Shown: positions 35,111-45,640, numbered from the stretch's first letter. The stretch: 64,000 nucleotides of DNA from Cellulomonas edaphi (GCF_030362815.1 NZ_JAUCGR010000001.1:550024-614023), one strand, 5' to 3'. Notes: generated from the letters alone by a model not told the origin. A program made the numbers and translations.

Positions 35111-38100
35111 TCAGCGCACCGCGCGCGAGACCTGCGTGCTGCGACCGTCGCCCGTCAGGAGCGAGACGCGCAGCGTGAAGGGCGGCGTCACCCGGATCAC
35201 GGCGCGGTACTCGTGCGGCGGGTCCGTGGTGCTGCGGGTCACGACGATGGGCGCGGTGCTGATCCGCGCCCGGCGGGGAATGTCCGCCAGCGCGATCTCG
35301 AGCGAGACCGGGAGAGTGACGACGCCGGGGAGCCCGCGCAGGGGGAGATCGGGCAGCAACCGGTCGCCCACCAGCTCGCGCACCTCGGGCGCGACCGGCT
35401 CGATCCGCCCGATCGGGACGCGGAAGGGCGGGAAGGGCCTGCGCGGCGCGGAGACGGTGATCGTCATGATGGTGGGCGGCAGGTCCGTGAGCGACGCGTC
35501 CGACGCGATGCGGGCCAGCACGTAGCCGACCTCCGGGCTCACGTCGACCAGCTCCAGCGACGGCGGGTCGGGAACCCACCCGGGCACGGTCACCGCCTGC
35601 ACCGACGTGCGTCCGGCGGGATCGACGAGGGTCATCTGCACGTCGACCGGGTCGGCCGCGACGGGCCGCGTGAACCACAGGGCCAGCGGCGTGCGACCGG
35701 CGGCTCGCGTGCCGGCGACCAGCGCGAACGGACCGGGCGCGGCACCCCCCGAGACCGGCCCCGGCGGGACGAGGCCCAGGGCCAGCGGGTCCACGGCCCC
35801 GATCGCCGCCCCCCCGACGCCCACCGCGCTCGCGGACACCCGGAACGCCCCGTCGGGCACGGCCCGCGCGGGCGACGCCGTCGAGGTGGTCACGAGCACG
35901 CCGTCGTGCGCCCCACCGAGCACGGTCGCGACGAGCGGGGCGAGGTCCGGCGGCGCGGACGGGCGCACCCGGACGACGACCACGTCGCTCGCGGGGGACG
36001 GGAGCCCCCGCACGGCCTCGACCGGCACGGTGTCCACGGGCACGGCCACCGCGCGCACGTGCCAGTCGTCCCAGGACTCGTCGAAGCCGCCGGACCACGA
36101 GCCCGTGTACAGGGCGTGACCCGACGCGGGGTCGACCGGCGCACCGGGTGCCGGCGCGACGGCCGGGACGGACGCGAACGCGGGCCCCATCGTCTCGGGA
36201 CGCAGCGCCGCCTCGGCCGAGCGGGTGCGATGCAGGAGGAAGGTCGCGACCGGTACGTCGGAGTCGGCGGTCAGGGACACCGACACCGTGCCCGCGGCTC
36301 CGAGGACCGTGCGCACGCGCGGCGGTCCGGGGCGGCGCAGCCGCGGGGCGGCCACCGACTGCAGCACGGCGTGCGCCGGCGAGCCGGTGGGCCAGTCGGA
36401 GGCGACGCCGGTGGCCGACAGGGTGGTGACGGTGAACAGGTGGATGTCGGTCGATCCCGCGGGCAGGGCGACATCTGCCTCCCGGGACGTACCCGGCAGC
36501 TCGAGGATGCGGCGGAAGGCGGCGCGGCGCTGCACCGCGGTCATCGCGTCGTACGTGTCCCACAGCTGCGCCAGCCGGACACCGGGCAGCGTCCCGTCGG
36601 GCGCCCGCTGGGACAGCCCGGCCGACTGCCGCAGCGCGGTCTCGGCGCACTCCCACACCGCGATCCCCTTGCGGGTGTCCAGCGCGGCACCCGACGGGAT
36701 CGACCAGTGCACCCGCACGTGGCTGCGGCCCTGCGCGTCGGGCGTCGAGCCGAGCGGCACCCCCGGCGGGGCCGGCGGCAGGATGGGCGGCACCGGGACG
36801 GGGCTGGCCACGCCCGCGAGCGCGGGGTGCGCGGGGTCCGGCAGGAAGCCGGCGTCCCCGACGACCGACAGGGGCACCCGGGCCCACACCTGCACGCCCC
36901 AGCGCAGGGTCGAGGAGAAGTCCAGCGTCGGCACGGGGATGGTGAGGCGGTAGCGGCGGCCGTGGTCGCCCTGCGCGGTCCCCGGTGTGACGACTGCGTC
37001 GCCCGCTTCGTTGAGGTGCTCGACGGTGACGTCGACGGGACCGTCGAGCGTCTCGCCCGCGAAGGTCAGCGTGACGTCGCGGCGGAAGGCGCCGGCGGGA
37101 GCCGGCAGCACCGGGTCGACGCCGGCGGGTGGGGGTGCGGCCGCGGTGGGCGTGCGGAAGAGGACCGCGGCGAGGTCGACACCCAGGGGCGTGCGGTCCC
37201 GCCACTCCACGGCCACCTCGACCGTGAGCACCGCGGGGCACGCCGTCGTCCCGGCGTACTCGCTCGTGAGGGACACGCCCACCACGTGCGGCCCGGGAGG
37301 TCCGGGCTCGTCGCCGTCCCACGGGGCGTCGGCCCAGGGCGACCAGACGCCGAACACGTCCTGCACCGCCACGGGGTAGCCCACGTGACGGCCGCCGCTG
37401 CCCAGCGGGATCTCCGCGTCGGCATCGACCATCGACGTGCGGCCGAACGCCGGCGTGGGCGCGGGCCCGTCCGGCACCAGGACGAGCGCGCGCCGGTCGC
37501 CCGCGAGCCGTTCCTCGACGAGCACCTCGGCGGGAGACGCGCCCTCGAACCGTGCGACCACCCCGGACGTGGGGCGGCCCATCGCGACCGAGCCGGGCAC
37601 GCGGTCCCACTGCACCTGCACCGACTCGCGCCACGCGGCGTCGCGCACCGCGGGTGCGAGCAGCCCGGAGCGCCGGGTGGTCAGGGCGTGCGGGGTGGTC
37701 GTGGCGATGTGCGGCTCCGGCTCGGGGACGTAGGCGGCCACCTGCACCGGGCCCGTGCCGATCGGGGTGTCCGGGTAGTCCGCCGTGACCATGAACTCCA
37801 GCCCCTCCCCCCGGGGCAGCTGCGTGGCCGGGTAGGCGGTGCCGAATCCCGTGGCGAGCGCGAGGAACGGGTCGGCCGACGCGGGGAGCGTGAGGAGGGA
37901 CAGCGGCGAGAGCGTCGCCCTGGTGGCCAGCGAGGAGGACTTCGTGCCCGACGACGGCGGGTCCACCGGCGGGGAGTCGGCGAGCGCCGCCTGGTCGGCC
38001 GGGGTGCGGCCCGGCCGGTAGAGGCGGTCGATCCGGGGCAGCAGGTCCGCGGTGATCTCCTTGAGGAGCGCCGTGGGGTCGGGGGCGCGCCACGGGGGGC

Positions 38101-38854
38101 TCACGGCGTGGCCCGTCGAGGTCACGGGCGCCCAGCCCAACGGAGGGCCACCCCGGTCCAGACGCTGGTGCGCGGCCGTGAGCGGGTCCGTGAGTGCGGA
38201 GAGGATGCCCTGCTGCGAGGTGTCGTAGTCGGTGCCGGCCCAGGGCGTGTCGACCGGCAGGCCGACCAGCTCGACGGGCTTCCACCCGGGGTCGTCGATG
38301 ACGTCCTGGAGGGGCACCACCCTGACCTGCGGGTCGGTGCCGTTGGTGAGCAGCACGCGCGTGATCCCTGCGGTCTTGAGCTGGAGGAACGCGCGCCCAC
38401 CGCCCGGCACCTGGACCGCCGCCGCGCCCATGGCCTCGGTCAAGCCCCCGCCGCGATACGTGCCCAGGATGCCGACGGGCCGGCTCGGGTCGATCACCTG
38501 GGCGTCGACGACGACGACCGCCGCGATGGTCGGCAGGCGCAGCAGCAGACCGTCGTCGTGCTCGCGGACCACCACGTCGACCGTGCGAGCCTCGAGGCGT
38601 GGGCGGCCCACCCACACCGTGAACGGGCCGAAGGGCACGCCCAGCGCGGGGTTGCACTGCCACCGCAGCTGGGTGTCCACCGCGCGGTCCTTGAGCTGGG
38701 CCGCGGCGGCCCGCACCCAGGGGGCGGCCGTGTCGGACACGTGCGTGGTCGCGGCGAGGCCGGGCACGCCCACCATCTGCGCGCGAAGCACGGTCGCCCA
38801 CGGCACCTGCGACCCCGTGGCCCGCAGCCAGTACGGACGGGAGATGCGATCCAT
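35111..38854 (-). CDS. Giant beta-rich hypothetical protein B, 1247 residues
   Basis: No recognised family and no signal peptide, membrane helix or catalytic motif. The N-terminus starts MDRISRPYWLRATGSQ. The body is a chain of beta-sandwich-like segments rich in Pro, Val and Thr. Fibronectin-III-like stretches occur around residues 690 (PPAPPGVPLGS...HVRVHWSIPSG) and 840 (PGPPRVRTVLGAAGTVSVSL). The ATG overlaps the TGA of the even larger gene upstream by one base (TGATG), so the two proteins are made together and probably act together. Composition and codon use look native. Proteins like this often form surface or scaffold structures, but nothing here proves a location. Confidence 0.85.
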   Translation of the reverse strand: MDRISRPYWLRATGSQVPWATVLRAQMVGVPGLAATTHVSDTAAPWVRAAAAQLKDRAVDTQLRWQCNPALGVPFGPFTVWVGRPRLEARTVDVVVREHDDGLLLRLPTIAAVVVVDAQVIDPSRPVGILGTYRGGGLTEAMGAAAVQVPGGGRAFLQLKTAGITRVLLTNGTDPQVRVVPLQDVIDDPGWKPVELVGLPVDTPWAGTDYDTSQQGILSALTDPLTAAHQRLDRGGPPLGWAPVTSTGHAVSPPWRAPDPTALLKEITADLLPRIDRLYRPGRTPADQAALADSPPVDPPSSGTKSSSLATRATLSPLSLLTLPASADPFLALATGFGTAYPATQLPRGEGLEFMVTADYPDTPIGTGPVQVAAYVPEPEPHIATTTPHALTTRRSGLLAPAVRDAAWRESVQVQWDRVPGSVAMGRPTSGVVARFEGASPAEVLVEERLAGDRRALVLVPDGPAPTPAFGRTSMVDADAEIPLGSGGRHVGYPVAVQDVFGVWSPWADAPWDGDEPGPPGPHVVGVSLTSEYAGTTACPAVLTVEVAVEWRDRTPLGVDLAAVLFRTPTAAAPPPAGVDPVLPAPAGAFRRDVTLTFAGETLDGPVDVTVEHLNEAGDAVVTPGTAQGDHGRRYRLTIPVPTLDFSSTLRWGVQVWARVPLSVVGDAGFLPDPAHPALAGVASPVPVPPILPPAPPGVPLGSTPDAQGRSHVRVHWSIPSGAALDTRKGIAVWECAETALRQSAGLSQRAPDGTLPGVRLAQLWDTYDAMTAVQRRAAFRRILELPGTSREADVALPAGSTDIHLFTVTTLSATGVASDWPTGSPAHAVLQSVAAPRLRRPGPPRVRTVLGAAGTVSVSLTADSDVPVATFLLHRTRSAEAALRPETMGPAFASVPAVAPAPGAPVDPASGHALYTGSWSGGFDESWDDWHVRAVAVPVDTVPVEAVRGLPSPASDVVVVRVRPSAPPDLAPLVATVLGGAHDGVLVTTSTASPARAVPDGAFRVSASAVGVGGAAIGAVDPLALGLVPPGPVSGGAAPGPFALVAGTRAAGRTPLALWFTRPVAADPVDVQMTLVDPAGRTSVQAVTVPGWVPDPPSLELVDVSPEVGYVLARIASDASLTDLPPTIMTITVSAPRRPFPPFRVPIGRIEPVAPEVRELVGDRLLPDLPLRGLPGVVTLPVSLEIALADIPRRARISTAPIVVTRSTTDPPHEYRAVIRVTPPFTLRVSLLTGDGRSTQVSRAVR

Positions 38855-41800
38855 CAGTCCTCCACCTCCCAGGGGGCCCGCTCCAGCAGCACCTGCACGG
38901 CGGTCGCGGGCTTGGCGGGGGTGCCCGCCAGCTCGTCGGCCGCGCGCACCAGCTGCACCGTCAGCTGCGTCCCGCGAGCGCCGGCGCCCAGCAGGATCAC
39001 GGCGCGCGTGTCGCCCGGCCCGCGCACGACGCGCGTCACGGGAGCGCCCCCGCCCGGGACCTCCAGGGTCAGCCACGGACCGGGTCGCGGCGCCCACCAC
39101 TCGTGCGACGGGTCCTCGGCGTCGGCTGGGCCCTCCACGCGCGTCGCGACCAGCCGCGAGCGCCACAGCGCCTCGCTGCCCTCGACGACGACGGCCACGG
39201 GCTGCGGCACGGTGTCCGGCGACCAGAGCACCTGGACCGCGGGGTAGCGCGGCACCTCGGGCACGGGCAGGCCCGCGGCCTGGAAGGCGTCGTCGAGCTG
39301 GTTGCCCGTGGGTCGCTCGCCGAGCGCCGCGAGCGCCGACGGCACGGGGACGAGCGCATGGGCGACGCGGGTGGCGGACAGCAGCCCGGCCAGCTCGGGC
39401 ACGTCGTGGAACCGGGAGGTGGTGAACGGCACCCGGTACAGGCGCCGCCCGGCCGCGCCCTCCGGTGCGCCCTTCGTCACGGCGAGGACGTCGAGCAGGT
39501 AGTCGGTCAGGGGCTCGAGCGGGTAGTCGAGCGTGATGACCGAGTGGTAGGTCCGCGAGCCGGTGCCGGGCGTGCACGGCAGCGCGTCCAGCAGCGCGGT
39601 CACGGTCTCCTGCCACGGCGTCATGACGGCCGTGCCCTCCGCCTCGACCAGGAGATGGGCATCGAGCTCGACGGGGATGGTCAGCGACGAGCCGGGGGCG
39701 CCACCTCCCGGCGGGGACGGGTGCCGGCCGGACGCCGAGCGGACGACGACGCGGAGCTCCTCGCCGTAGGCGTCGAACAACGCACCCACCTTCTGCGTGG
39801 CCAGCGCGATCCGCAGGGGCTCGTCGAGCAGGACACCGGTCTCGCCGACGCCCGGCGCGGTGGTGAGCAGCCACGGATCCAGGCGCTCGGGGGCGCGGTC
39901 GGCGCCGTCGGCACGGAAGCGGAACTCCTGCGGAGTCCCCGCGGTGTAGGCCTCGGGGGCGTTCGCCGCCGGCCTCGCCTCCTGGGTGAGGGACTGCGCC
40001 TCCCAGCTGACCCGCACCGTGTACTCGCGCCCCGGCAGCAGGAGCGCGTGGTCGTCCGGGTCGTCGGTGACGGCGGTCGTCACCGCGTCCTTGTCCGAGG
40101 TGATCGTCGTGGTGTCCCAGTCCTCCCGGTGCAGCTCCGCGGCCGTGGTGCCCGCGGCGGCCACGACCCAGAAGGCGAGGCCGACGAGGTCCTTGGCGTC
40201 GCGGTCCCAGCCGAGCTCGACCACCACCGTGCCGTCGGGGACCTTGGGCGAGAGCAGCACCGGCAGGAGCCCGCCGCCCGCGGCGATCACGCGGCCGGCG
40301 ATCTGCGCCGCGCGCTGCACCGGGTCGGACCACGGCCCGGCCAGCCACTGCGGGGGGATCGGGTGGCTCGGGCCGACCATGTCGGCGCCGGACGCGCGGT
40401 ACTCGTCGAGCAGGGTGCCGTCGGCGTCGCGGAACCGGGCCACGAGGCCGCGCTCGACGCCGCGGCGTGGCACCAGCAGCAGCGCGTCGAACGAGCCGAG
40501 ACCGCCCTCGACGCGCAGGGTCACGGCGTCCGCGAGCTCCGAGGGGGCGAAGCCGAGCGTGTCCCACGCCGTCTTGACCTGTTCCACCTCCCGGTCGTCC
40601 GCGCCCGGCGCGGGCTCGGGTTCGTCGCCGGTGGGCGAGCGCAGGATGCGTCCCTCGCACGTGCTCTGGCCGTCGCCCGTGGCGATGCGCCCCCACGCCG
40701 CGTTGGCGTCCTGCAGCGAGACGCCGCCCGCCAGCAGGGTCATGACGTCGTCGGTGCCGGCTCCCGCGGCGGGCAGCGCGCCCGGGCCGAAGGTGGAGCT
40801 CGTGCCCACGGCGAGCGCCTCCTGACGGGCGCCGACCACGGGACCTCGGTCCTTGCGTGGGCACGTCACGCGGTCGCCCACCACCACGGCCGGGTCGGTG
40901 CCCTGCAGGAGGTCGACGAACGCGTCGCCCGTGCGCCACGGCTCGCGCACCACGGCCTCGGAGTCCGCGGGTGCCGAGCGCCACGTGCCGGGCTCGTCGG
41001 GCCAGGCCACGCCCTGCAGCACCCACCCGCGCGCCGAGGGACCGGTGGCCTGCTCGTCGAACGTCCACAGCACCGGCACGGCCTTGGCGACCGGGGTGCA
41101 GATGGTGCCCCACCGCTCCTCGACGGTGGTGGTCAGCTCGCGGCCCAGCGCCACGGCCCGCGGCGTCGCGGTCGGCAGCCAGGACAGCAGCGCGAGCGCC
41201 GGCCCCACCTGTGGGTCGCCGACCAGCGCGCGAGCCCACCAGGTGGCGGGCGTCGCGCCGGCGGTGAGCTCGCCGACGAGCTCCACACCGGTGATCCGGT
41301 AGCGGAACCAGGACTCTCCGCGCCGAATCCACGGGTTGGCGGGCAGCCCGTTCGCCCCGCGTGCGACCCCGCCCAGCACCACGTTGCCGGCCTTCACCCC
41401 GGGTGCCGTCTCGAACAGCACCACGGGGATCGCGTCCAGCGGCACGCTCGGCAGCTCGTCGGGCGCACCCACCTCGACGGCGCGGCCGAGCACGCCGTCC
41501 ACCGCCCGGTCGACCGCCGAGCCGTCCACGAGCGCCGGCGACCGCGACACCAGGCTCACGCCGGAGACCAGCGGGGGCGGGATCAGCGGCAGCGGGGTGT
41601 CGTCGCCGATGGTGAGCTCGACGCAGCCCTTGACGCTGAAGAAGAAGAAGTCGACCTCGCCGCACACCTGGCCGTGCACGTACGTGCGGTCCTCGGTGTG
41701 CTCGCTGGGCAGCCCGGCGTCGACCACCTGGCGGCCCACGAGCACGGTGAGCTCCGCGCTCGCGGATATCCCGATGATCCACAGCCGCAGCTCACCCGAG

Positions 41801-44800
41801 ACGTAGATCCGACCGCCGATCGCGAACGGTGAGAACGCCACGATGGCGTCGAAGCCCGCGGCGACCTCGAGGTAGAGCCCGACCGCCTTGGAGCCCATCA
41901 GCACCACGTTGATGTGGAAGCCCACCGCAACGGTGATGCCCGTGGTGACCAGGGGCAGGCCCTCGATGTGGATCGTCGTGCCGTCGCCGTGGACCATGAG
42001 GTAGCCGGTGCCCTCGAAGACGTCGAGCACGCTCACGGTCACGGGGTTGGTGTTCGAGCCGAGGTCCACGAACCACTGGTCGAGGTGGTGGGCGTCGAAG
42101 AACGCCGTGACCGGCACGCGGATGGTCAGCAGGCTCTTGACCTCGTAGGACGCGACGAGCCCGATGGTGATCGTCCCGCGGCCGAGGTCCAGGTCCAGGA
42201 CCGCCAGGAAGGTGGCCTGCTGGCTCGGGTCCTTCAACGCGGGCGGGATCTTGATGACGTCGGCCTTCATCGCGAACAGCAGCCGCGGCCCGGGCACCTC
42301 GACGAGCACGAGCCCCTTGAGGTTGACGATGAAGCCGCCCTCGGCGGTGCCCAGAAGGATGCCGCCGGCCACCGCGAAGGCCCCGGGCTGCACCTTCCAG
42401 CCGGACGGCTTCATGACGGACGGGTTCGGCTCGCTCAGCTGCGTCTGCAGCCAGTCGAGCGCGGGGACCTGCGACGAGGACTCCTCCCGGCGCGCGAAGT
42501 TGACCGCGACGCCCCCGAGGAACCCGTAGATCGCCAGGCCGGAGTTGGCGAGCGGGATCGGCACCGGGAACTCCACCTCGGCGCCGATGAGCACACCCGT
42601 GACGCCCTGGTCCTGCTTGACGGCGATCTGCGCCGCGATGCGGAGCTTGACCGGGGTGAGGGTCACGTCGAAGGCGCCCTCGAAGCCGGTCTCGTCGATC
42701 TTCACGTACCCGGACCCGTGCAGGACGTCCGGCACGTCGATGCTCGCGCCCAGCGCGGTGAGCTGGGGGAACTCGGCCTGGTCCAGGCGTACCCGCACGC
42801 GCGCCGAGTCGACGGTCACGATGCCGAGGTCGACGCCGAGGCCCACCTCCACCTCGAGGTAGAGCGGGTTGTCGCGACTGATCCGGCCGCCCACCACGCG
42901 CAGGATGTCCCGCAGCGCGTCCGGGCCCACCAGCGAGCCCATCGGGATGTCGAGCGAGTACCCGGCCGACGGGTCGAACACGGGCAGCGGCACGTACTGG
43001 ACGGTCCCGTCGGGCTGCGGGTCGGAGCGCCATTGCGAGCGCACGCCCACGGCCTTGTACCGGGCGGTCAACGGCTTGGTGGGCTCGACGCGGAGGATGC
43101 CGATGTCGAAGGTGAAGGCCGTCTCGACGTCGAGCAGGATGCTGATGCTCGTGCTGCGCGGGCCCACGCCGGTGGCGGGGTCGACGAGGCCGTCGGTCAC
43201 CATGAGCTGCCCGCCGTGCAGCGTGATCTTCTGGGTCGTGATCACCCCCGCCGCCCCGACCGCGACGGCCGCGCCGCCGACGAGCACCATGGGCACCAGC
43301 TCGCCCGCGGTGGGTGACGCGGGCGTGACGGCGGCGAGCAGCGGCGAGAGCACGGCGACCGCACCGAGGATGTCGAGGCCGGTCTGGTCACCCGTCCCGC
43401 GCCTGCGCTGCCAGAGGCCGTCCTTGTCGTCCTCGATGGCCCTGAACTGCGCGGTCACGTCCCACCCGGAGCGGTCCTCCGCGATCCGCAGCCGGAGCAG
43501 GAACTGGCTGATGCCGTCGCTCGGGTTGTCGCGTGGCGGGATCGTGGCGCCCGGGCTCGCCGAGGCGATCTGGTTCTCGGCGGCGGTCTGGATGTCGATC
43601 TCGCCGTAGATCTCCGCGCGGACGAAGGTCGAGCGCACCAGCTCCACCGTGACGCCGATCTTGCGGAAGCATGCGGGCACGGGCGTCGGGGTGGGTCGCG
43701 GGTCGACCTGCTGCGGCGGAGGGTCGGCCGCCGGCCGCTCGAGGTGGGCCGTGACGTCGATGGTCTGGTCCACGGCGGCGCTCGCCCGGGCGTGCCACCA
43801 GTCGGGCGCGTCCTGCGGCGGGTTGCCGTGCGGTCCGCTCGCCTGGGCGACGGTCTCGCCGTGCCCCGGCGTGACCGGGGTGACGTCGGTGAAGTGCAGC
43901 TCGGGGCGGGAGGCGTCGGCGAGCAGGGCGACGAGCGCGTCGCGCCGGCGTTCGGAGAGGCCGAGGTTGTGCGCGGCCGTGCCGGAACTGCCCTCGTAGG
44001 AGGCCCAGCCCTCCACGGTCCAGTGCGCGCCCTTGGGCAGCGCGTTCAGCCGCGCCAGTCCGTCCGGGCTGAGCAGGTCGGGAGCGGCTCCGGGGTCGGT
44101 GCGCGTGCGCCACGGCTGCGAGCGCATGTTGCCGGGCGTCATCCACCAGGGCGTCGACGGCCCGCTGGCGATCTCGGCGGGAGTGGGATGGTCGAAGGAG
44201 AAGTAGGCGTCGACGGTCGTCGTGCCGCCGCCGCCCGTGCGGGTGATGCGTGCCTGGACGTCGACCGGTGCGCCGGTCGTCACCTCGATCTGGGCAGTCG
44301 GGGCGGTGACCGGGGCGTGCCCGGCCCACGTCCACACCACCGTGCCCTGCGGGTCCTCGTTCAGCGAGACCGTCACCGTGCTGCCGGTCGCGGGCTGCGT
44401 CACCACGCGGTACCCGACGTCCGACGTGGTGGTCGGAACCACGTCGCGCGCCGAGGACGAGGCGTGACCCGCGCCCGAGCGTCGGCGCACGTCGAAGGAC
44501 CGTGTGGTGGAGTGCGAGCCCGCGTCGGACACCGTGACCTCGACGTGGAGGCTGCCCGTGTCCGGCACGGTGAGCGCGACCCGGTCGGAGACCGTCTCGC
44601 TGCCGTCCACCAGGAGCCGGATGCGCAGCGGCGCGACGCCCCCGCCGCCGTCCACGAACATCGTCACGCTCTCGGGCAGCTCCACAGCGGGCACCGGGTC
44701 GGTGTCCTGCACCCCGATCCACTCGCCCGCGGGCGTCTGGAACCGGACCCGTACCGACGGCGCCGACCCGCGGTTGACGACCTCGGCGTTGAAATCCCCC

Positions 44801-45588
44801 GTCACGCCCGCGTGCACGCCGAACCCGATCCACAGGTTGCGCACGCCGGCGCTGACGGCGAGGCCCTCGACCCCGTGCGGCGCGACGAAGAGCCGCACCT
44901 CGGGCAGGTAGAGCCCCTGCCACTCGTCGGGCATGGTCCGCGCCCCGTCCGGGACCCCTGCGGGCCCGGCCGTGCCGGACAGGTCGAGCACGGCGGCCCG
45001 GAACGCGAACCCGACCACGTCGTCCGGGCCGATGAGCGCGTAGGCCGGCTCCATCCTCACCAGGTCGAGCACCGGTTCGTCGGGCGTGCCCCCGCTCGGC
45101 ACGGGGATGAGGTCGACCCCGACCGATCCGCCCGCGGGGCGGAGCACGCGCACCTTGACGCTGGGCAGCCGGAACCGGACGGCGGGGTGCGACGGGTCCG
45201 CACGCAGCTGACCCTGCGCGTCCAGCACGGCGCCGCGCAGGAAGGGCACGCGGATCGACGAGCTCGGGACGGTCAGCGTGAGTCGCATGGTGCCGTCCGG
45301 GTCGGTGCCTCCCGCGGTCAGGCGCAGGCCCAGCTCGATCCCGAAGCCCGACGAGAGCTCGATCGCTCCCCCGTCGCCGGTGGAGCCGCCGTGGCTGATC
45401 GCGCCGCTGCTCAGGTCCATCTCCAGTGAGCGGTCCCCGCCGATCGTCGTCGACCAGATCCGCCAGGTGCCGTCCTCCTCCGGACGCTCGGTCGACGAGG
45501 GCGAGTCCACCGAGTCGAGCAGCGGTCGCAGGGAGTCGAGTGCGCCGCCGGAGGTCGCCGACCCGGGCAGGTCGTCCCACAGCGTCAT
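38854..45588 (-). CDS. Giant beta-rich hypothetical protein A with OmpA-like segment, 2244 residues
   Basis: ATG 45588 follows GGAGGAG, which decides the start. No signal peptide. In order: a beta-rich N-terminal part; Ig-like segments around 310-460; an OmpA/MotB-like peptidoglycan-binding segment near 517-580 (HWTVEGWASYEGSSGTAAHN, then LGLSERRRDALVALL); a short hydrophobic stretch near 750; and a long repetitive beta region about 870-1330 (SGYVKIDETGFEGAFDVTL, FEGTGYLMVHGDGTTIHIEG, a CGEVDFFFFSVKGCVEL motif). This region resembles DUF6603-type proteins in pattern. Further Ig/Fn3-like modules follow to the end. It overlaps gene B (TGATG). Function and location are unknown; the resemblance is by eye only. 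Confidence 0.85.
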   Translation of the reverse strand: MTLWDDLPGSATSGGALDSLRPLLDSVDSPSSTERPEEDGTWRIWSTTIGGDRSLEMDLSSGAISHGGSTGDGGAIELSSGFGIELGLRLTAGGTDPDGTMRLTLTVPSSSIRVPFLRGAVLDAQGQLRADPSHPAVRFRLPSVKVRVLRPAGGSVGVDLIPVPSGGTPDEPVLDLVRMEPAYALIGPDDVVGFAFRAAVLDLSGTAGPAGVPDGARTMPDEWQGLYLPEVRLFVAPHGVEGLAVSAGVRNLWIGFGVHAGVTGDFNAEVVNRGSAPSVRVRFQTPAGEWIGVQDTDPVPAVELPESVTMFVDGGGGVAPLRIRLLVDGSETVSDRVALTVPDTGSLHVEVTVSDAGSHSTTRSFDVRRRSGAGHASSSARDVVPTTTSDVGYRVVTQPATGSTVTVSLNEDPQGTVVWTWAGHAPVTAPTAQIEVTTGAPVDVQARITRTGGGGTTTVDAYFSFDHPTPAEIASGPSTPWWMTPGNMRSQPWRTRTDPGAAPDLLSPDGLARLNALPKGAHWTVEGWASYEGSSGTAAHNLGLSERRRDALVALLADASRPELHFTDVTPVTPGHGETVAQASGPHGNPPQDAPDWWHARASAAVDQTIDVTAHLERPAADPPPQQVDPRPTPTPVPACFRKIGVTVELVRSTFVRAEIYGEIDIQTAAENQIASASPGATIPPRDNPSDGISQFLLRLRIAEDRSGWDVTAQFRAIEDDKDGLWQRRRGTGDQTGLDILGAVAVLSPLLAAVTPASPTAGELVPMVLVGGAAVAVGAAGVITTQKITLHGGQLMVTDGLVDPATGVGPRSTSISILLDVETAFTFDIGILRVEPTKPLTARYKAVGVRSQWRSDPQPDGTVQYVPLPVFDPSAGYSLDIPMGSLVGPDALRDILRVVGGRISRDNPLYLEVEVGLGVDLGIVTVDSARVRVRLDQAEFPQLTALGASIDVPDVLHGSGYVKIDETGFEGAFDVTLTPVKLRIAAQIAVKQDQGVTGVLIGAEVEFPVPIPLANSGLAIYGFLGGVAVNFARREESSSQVPALDWLQTQLSEPNPSVMKPSGWKVQPGAFAVAGGILLGTAEGGFIVNLKGLVLVEVPGPRLLFAMKADVIKIPPALKDPSQQATFLAVLDLDLGRGTITIGLVASYEVKSLLTIRVPVTAFFDAHHLDQWFVDLGSNTNPVTVSVLDVFEGTGYLMVHGDGTTIHIEGLPLVTTGITVAVGFHINVVLMGSKAVGLYLEVAAGFDAIVAFSPFAIGGRIYVSGELRLWIIGISASAELTVLVGRQVVDAGLPSEHTEDRTYVHGQVCGEVDFFFFSVKGCVELTIGDDTPLPLIPPPLVSGVSLVSRSPALVDGSAVDRAVDGVLGRAVEVGAPDELPSVPLDAIPVVLFETAPGVKAGNVVLGGVARGANGLPANPWIRRGESWFRYRITGVELVGELTAGATPATWWARALVGDPQVGPALALLSWLPTATPRAVALGRELTTTVEERWGTICTPVAKAVPVLWTFDEQATGPSARGWVLQGVAWPDEPGTWRSAPADSEAVVREPWRTGDAFVDLLQGTDPAVVVGDRVTCPRKDRGPVVGARQEALAVGTSSTFGPGALPAAGAGTDDVMTLLAGGVSLQDANAAWGRIATGDGQSTCEGRILRSPTGDEPEPAPGADDREVEQVKTAWDTLGFAPSELADAVTLRVEGGLGSFDALLLVPRRGVERGLVARFRDADGTLLDEYRASGADMVGPSHPIPPQWLAGPWSDPVQRAAQIAGRVIAAGGGLLPVLLSPKVPDGTVVVELGWDRDAKDLVGLAFWVVAAAGTTAAELHREDWDTTTITSDKDAVTTAVTDDPDDHALLLPGREYTVRVSWEAQSLTQEARPAANAPEAYTAGTPQEFRFRADGADRAPERLDPWLLTTAPGVGETGVLLDEPLRIALATQKVGALFDAYGEELRVVVRSASGRHPSPPGGGAPGSSLTIPVELDAHLLVEAEGTAVMTPWQETVTALLDALPCTPGTGSRTYHSVITLDYPLEPLTDYLLDVLAVTKGAPEGAAGRRLYRVPFTTSRFHDVPELAGLLSATRVAHALVPVPSALAALGERPTGNQLDDAFQAAGLPVPEVPRYPAVQVLWSPDTVPQPVAVVVEGSEALWRSRLVATRVEGPADAEDPSHEWWAPRPGPWLTLEVPGGGAPVTRVVRGPGDTRAVILLGAGARGTQLTVQLVRAADELAGTPAKPATAVQVLLERAPWEVED

Positions 45589-45640
45589 CGCCGGACTCCT
45601 CCGCGCGGGGATGGTTGTCACCCATAAGGGGGACAAACCA

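Noticed and set aside
35111-45588. Modular polyketide or peptide synthetase
   Set aside because: Carrier, ketosynthase, adenylation and condensation motifs are absent; both proteins are beta-rich without catalytic signatures.
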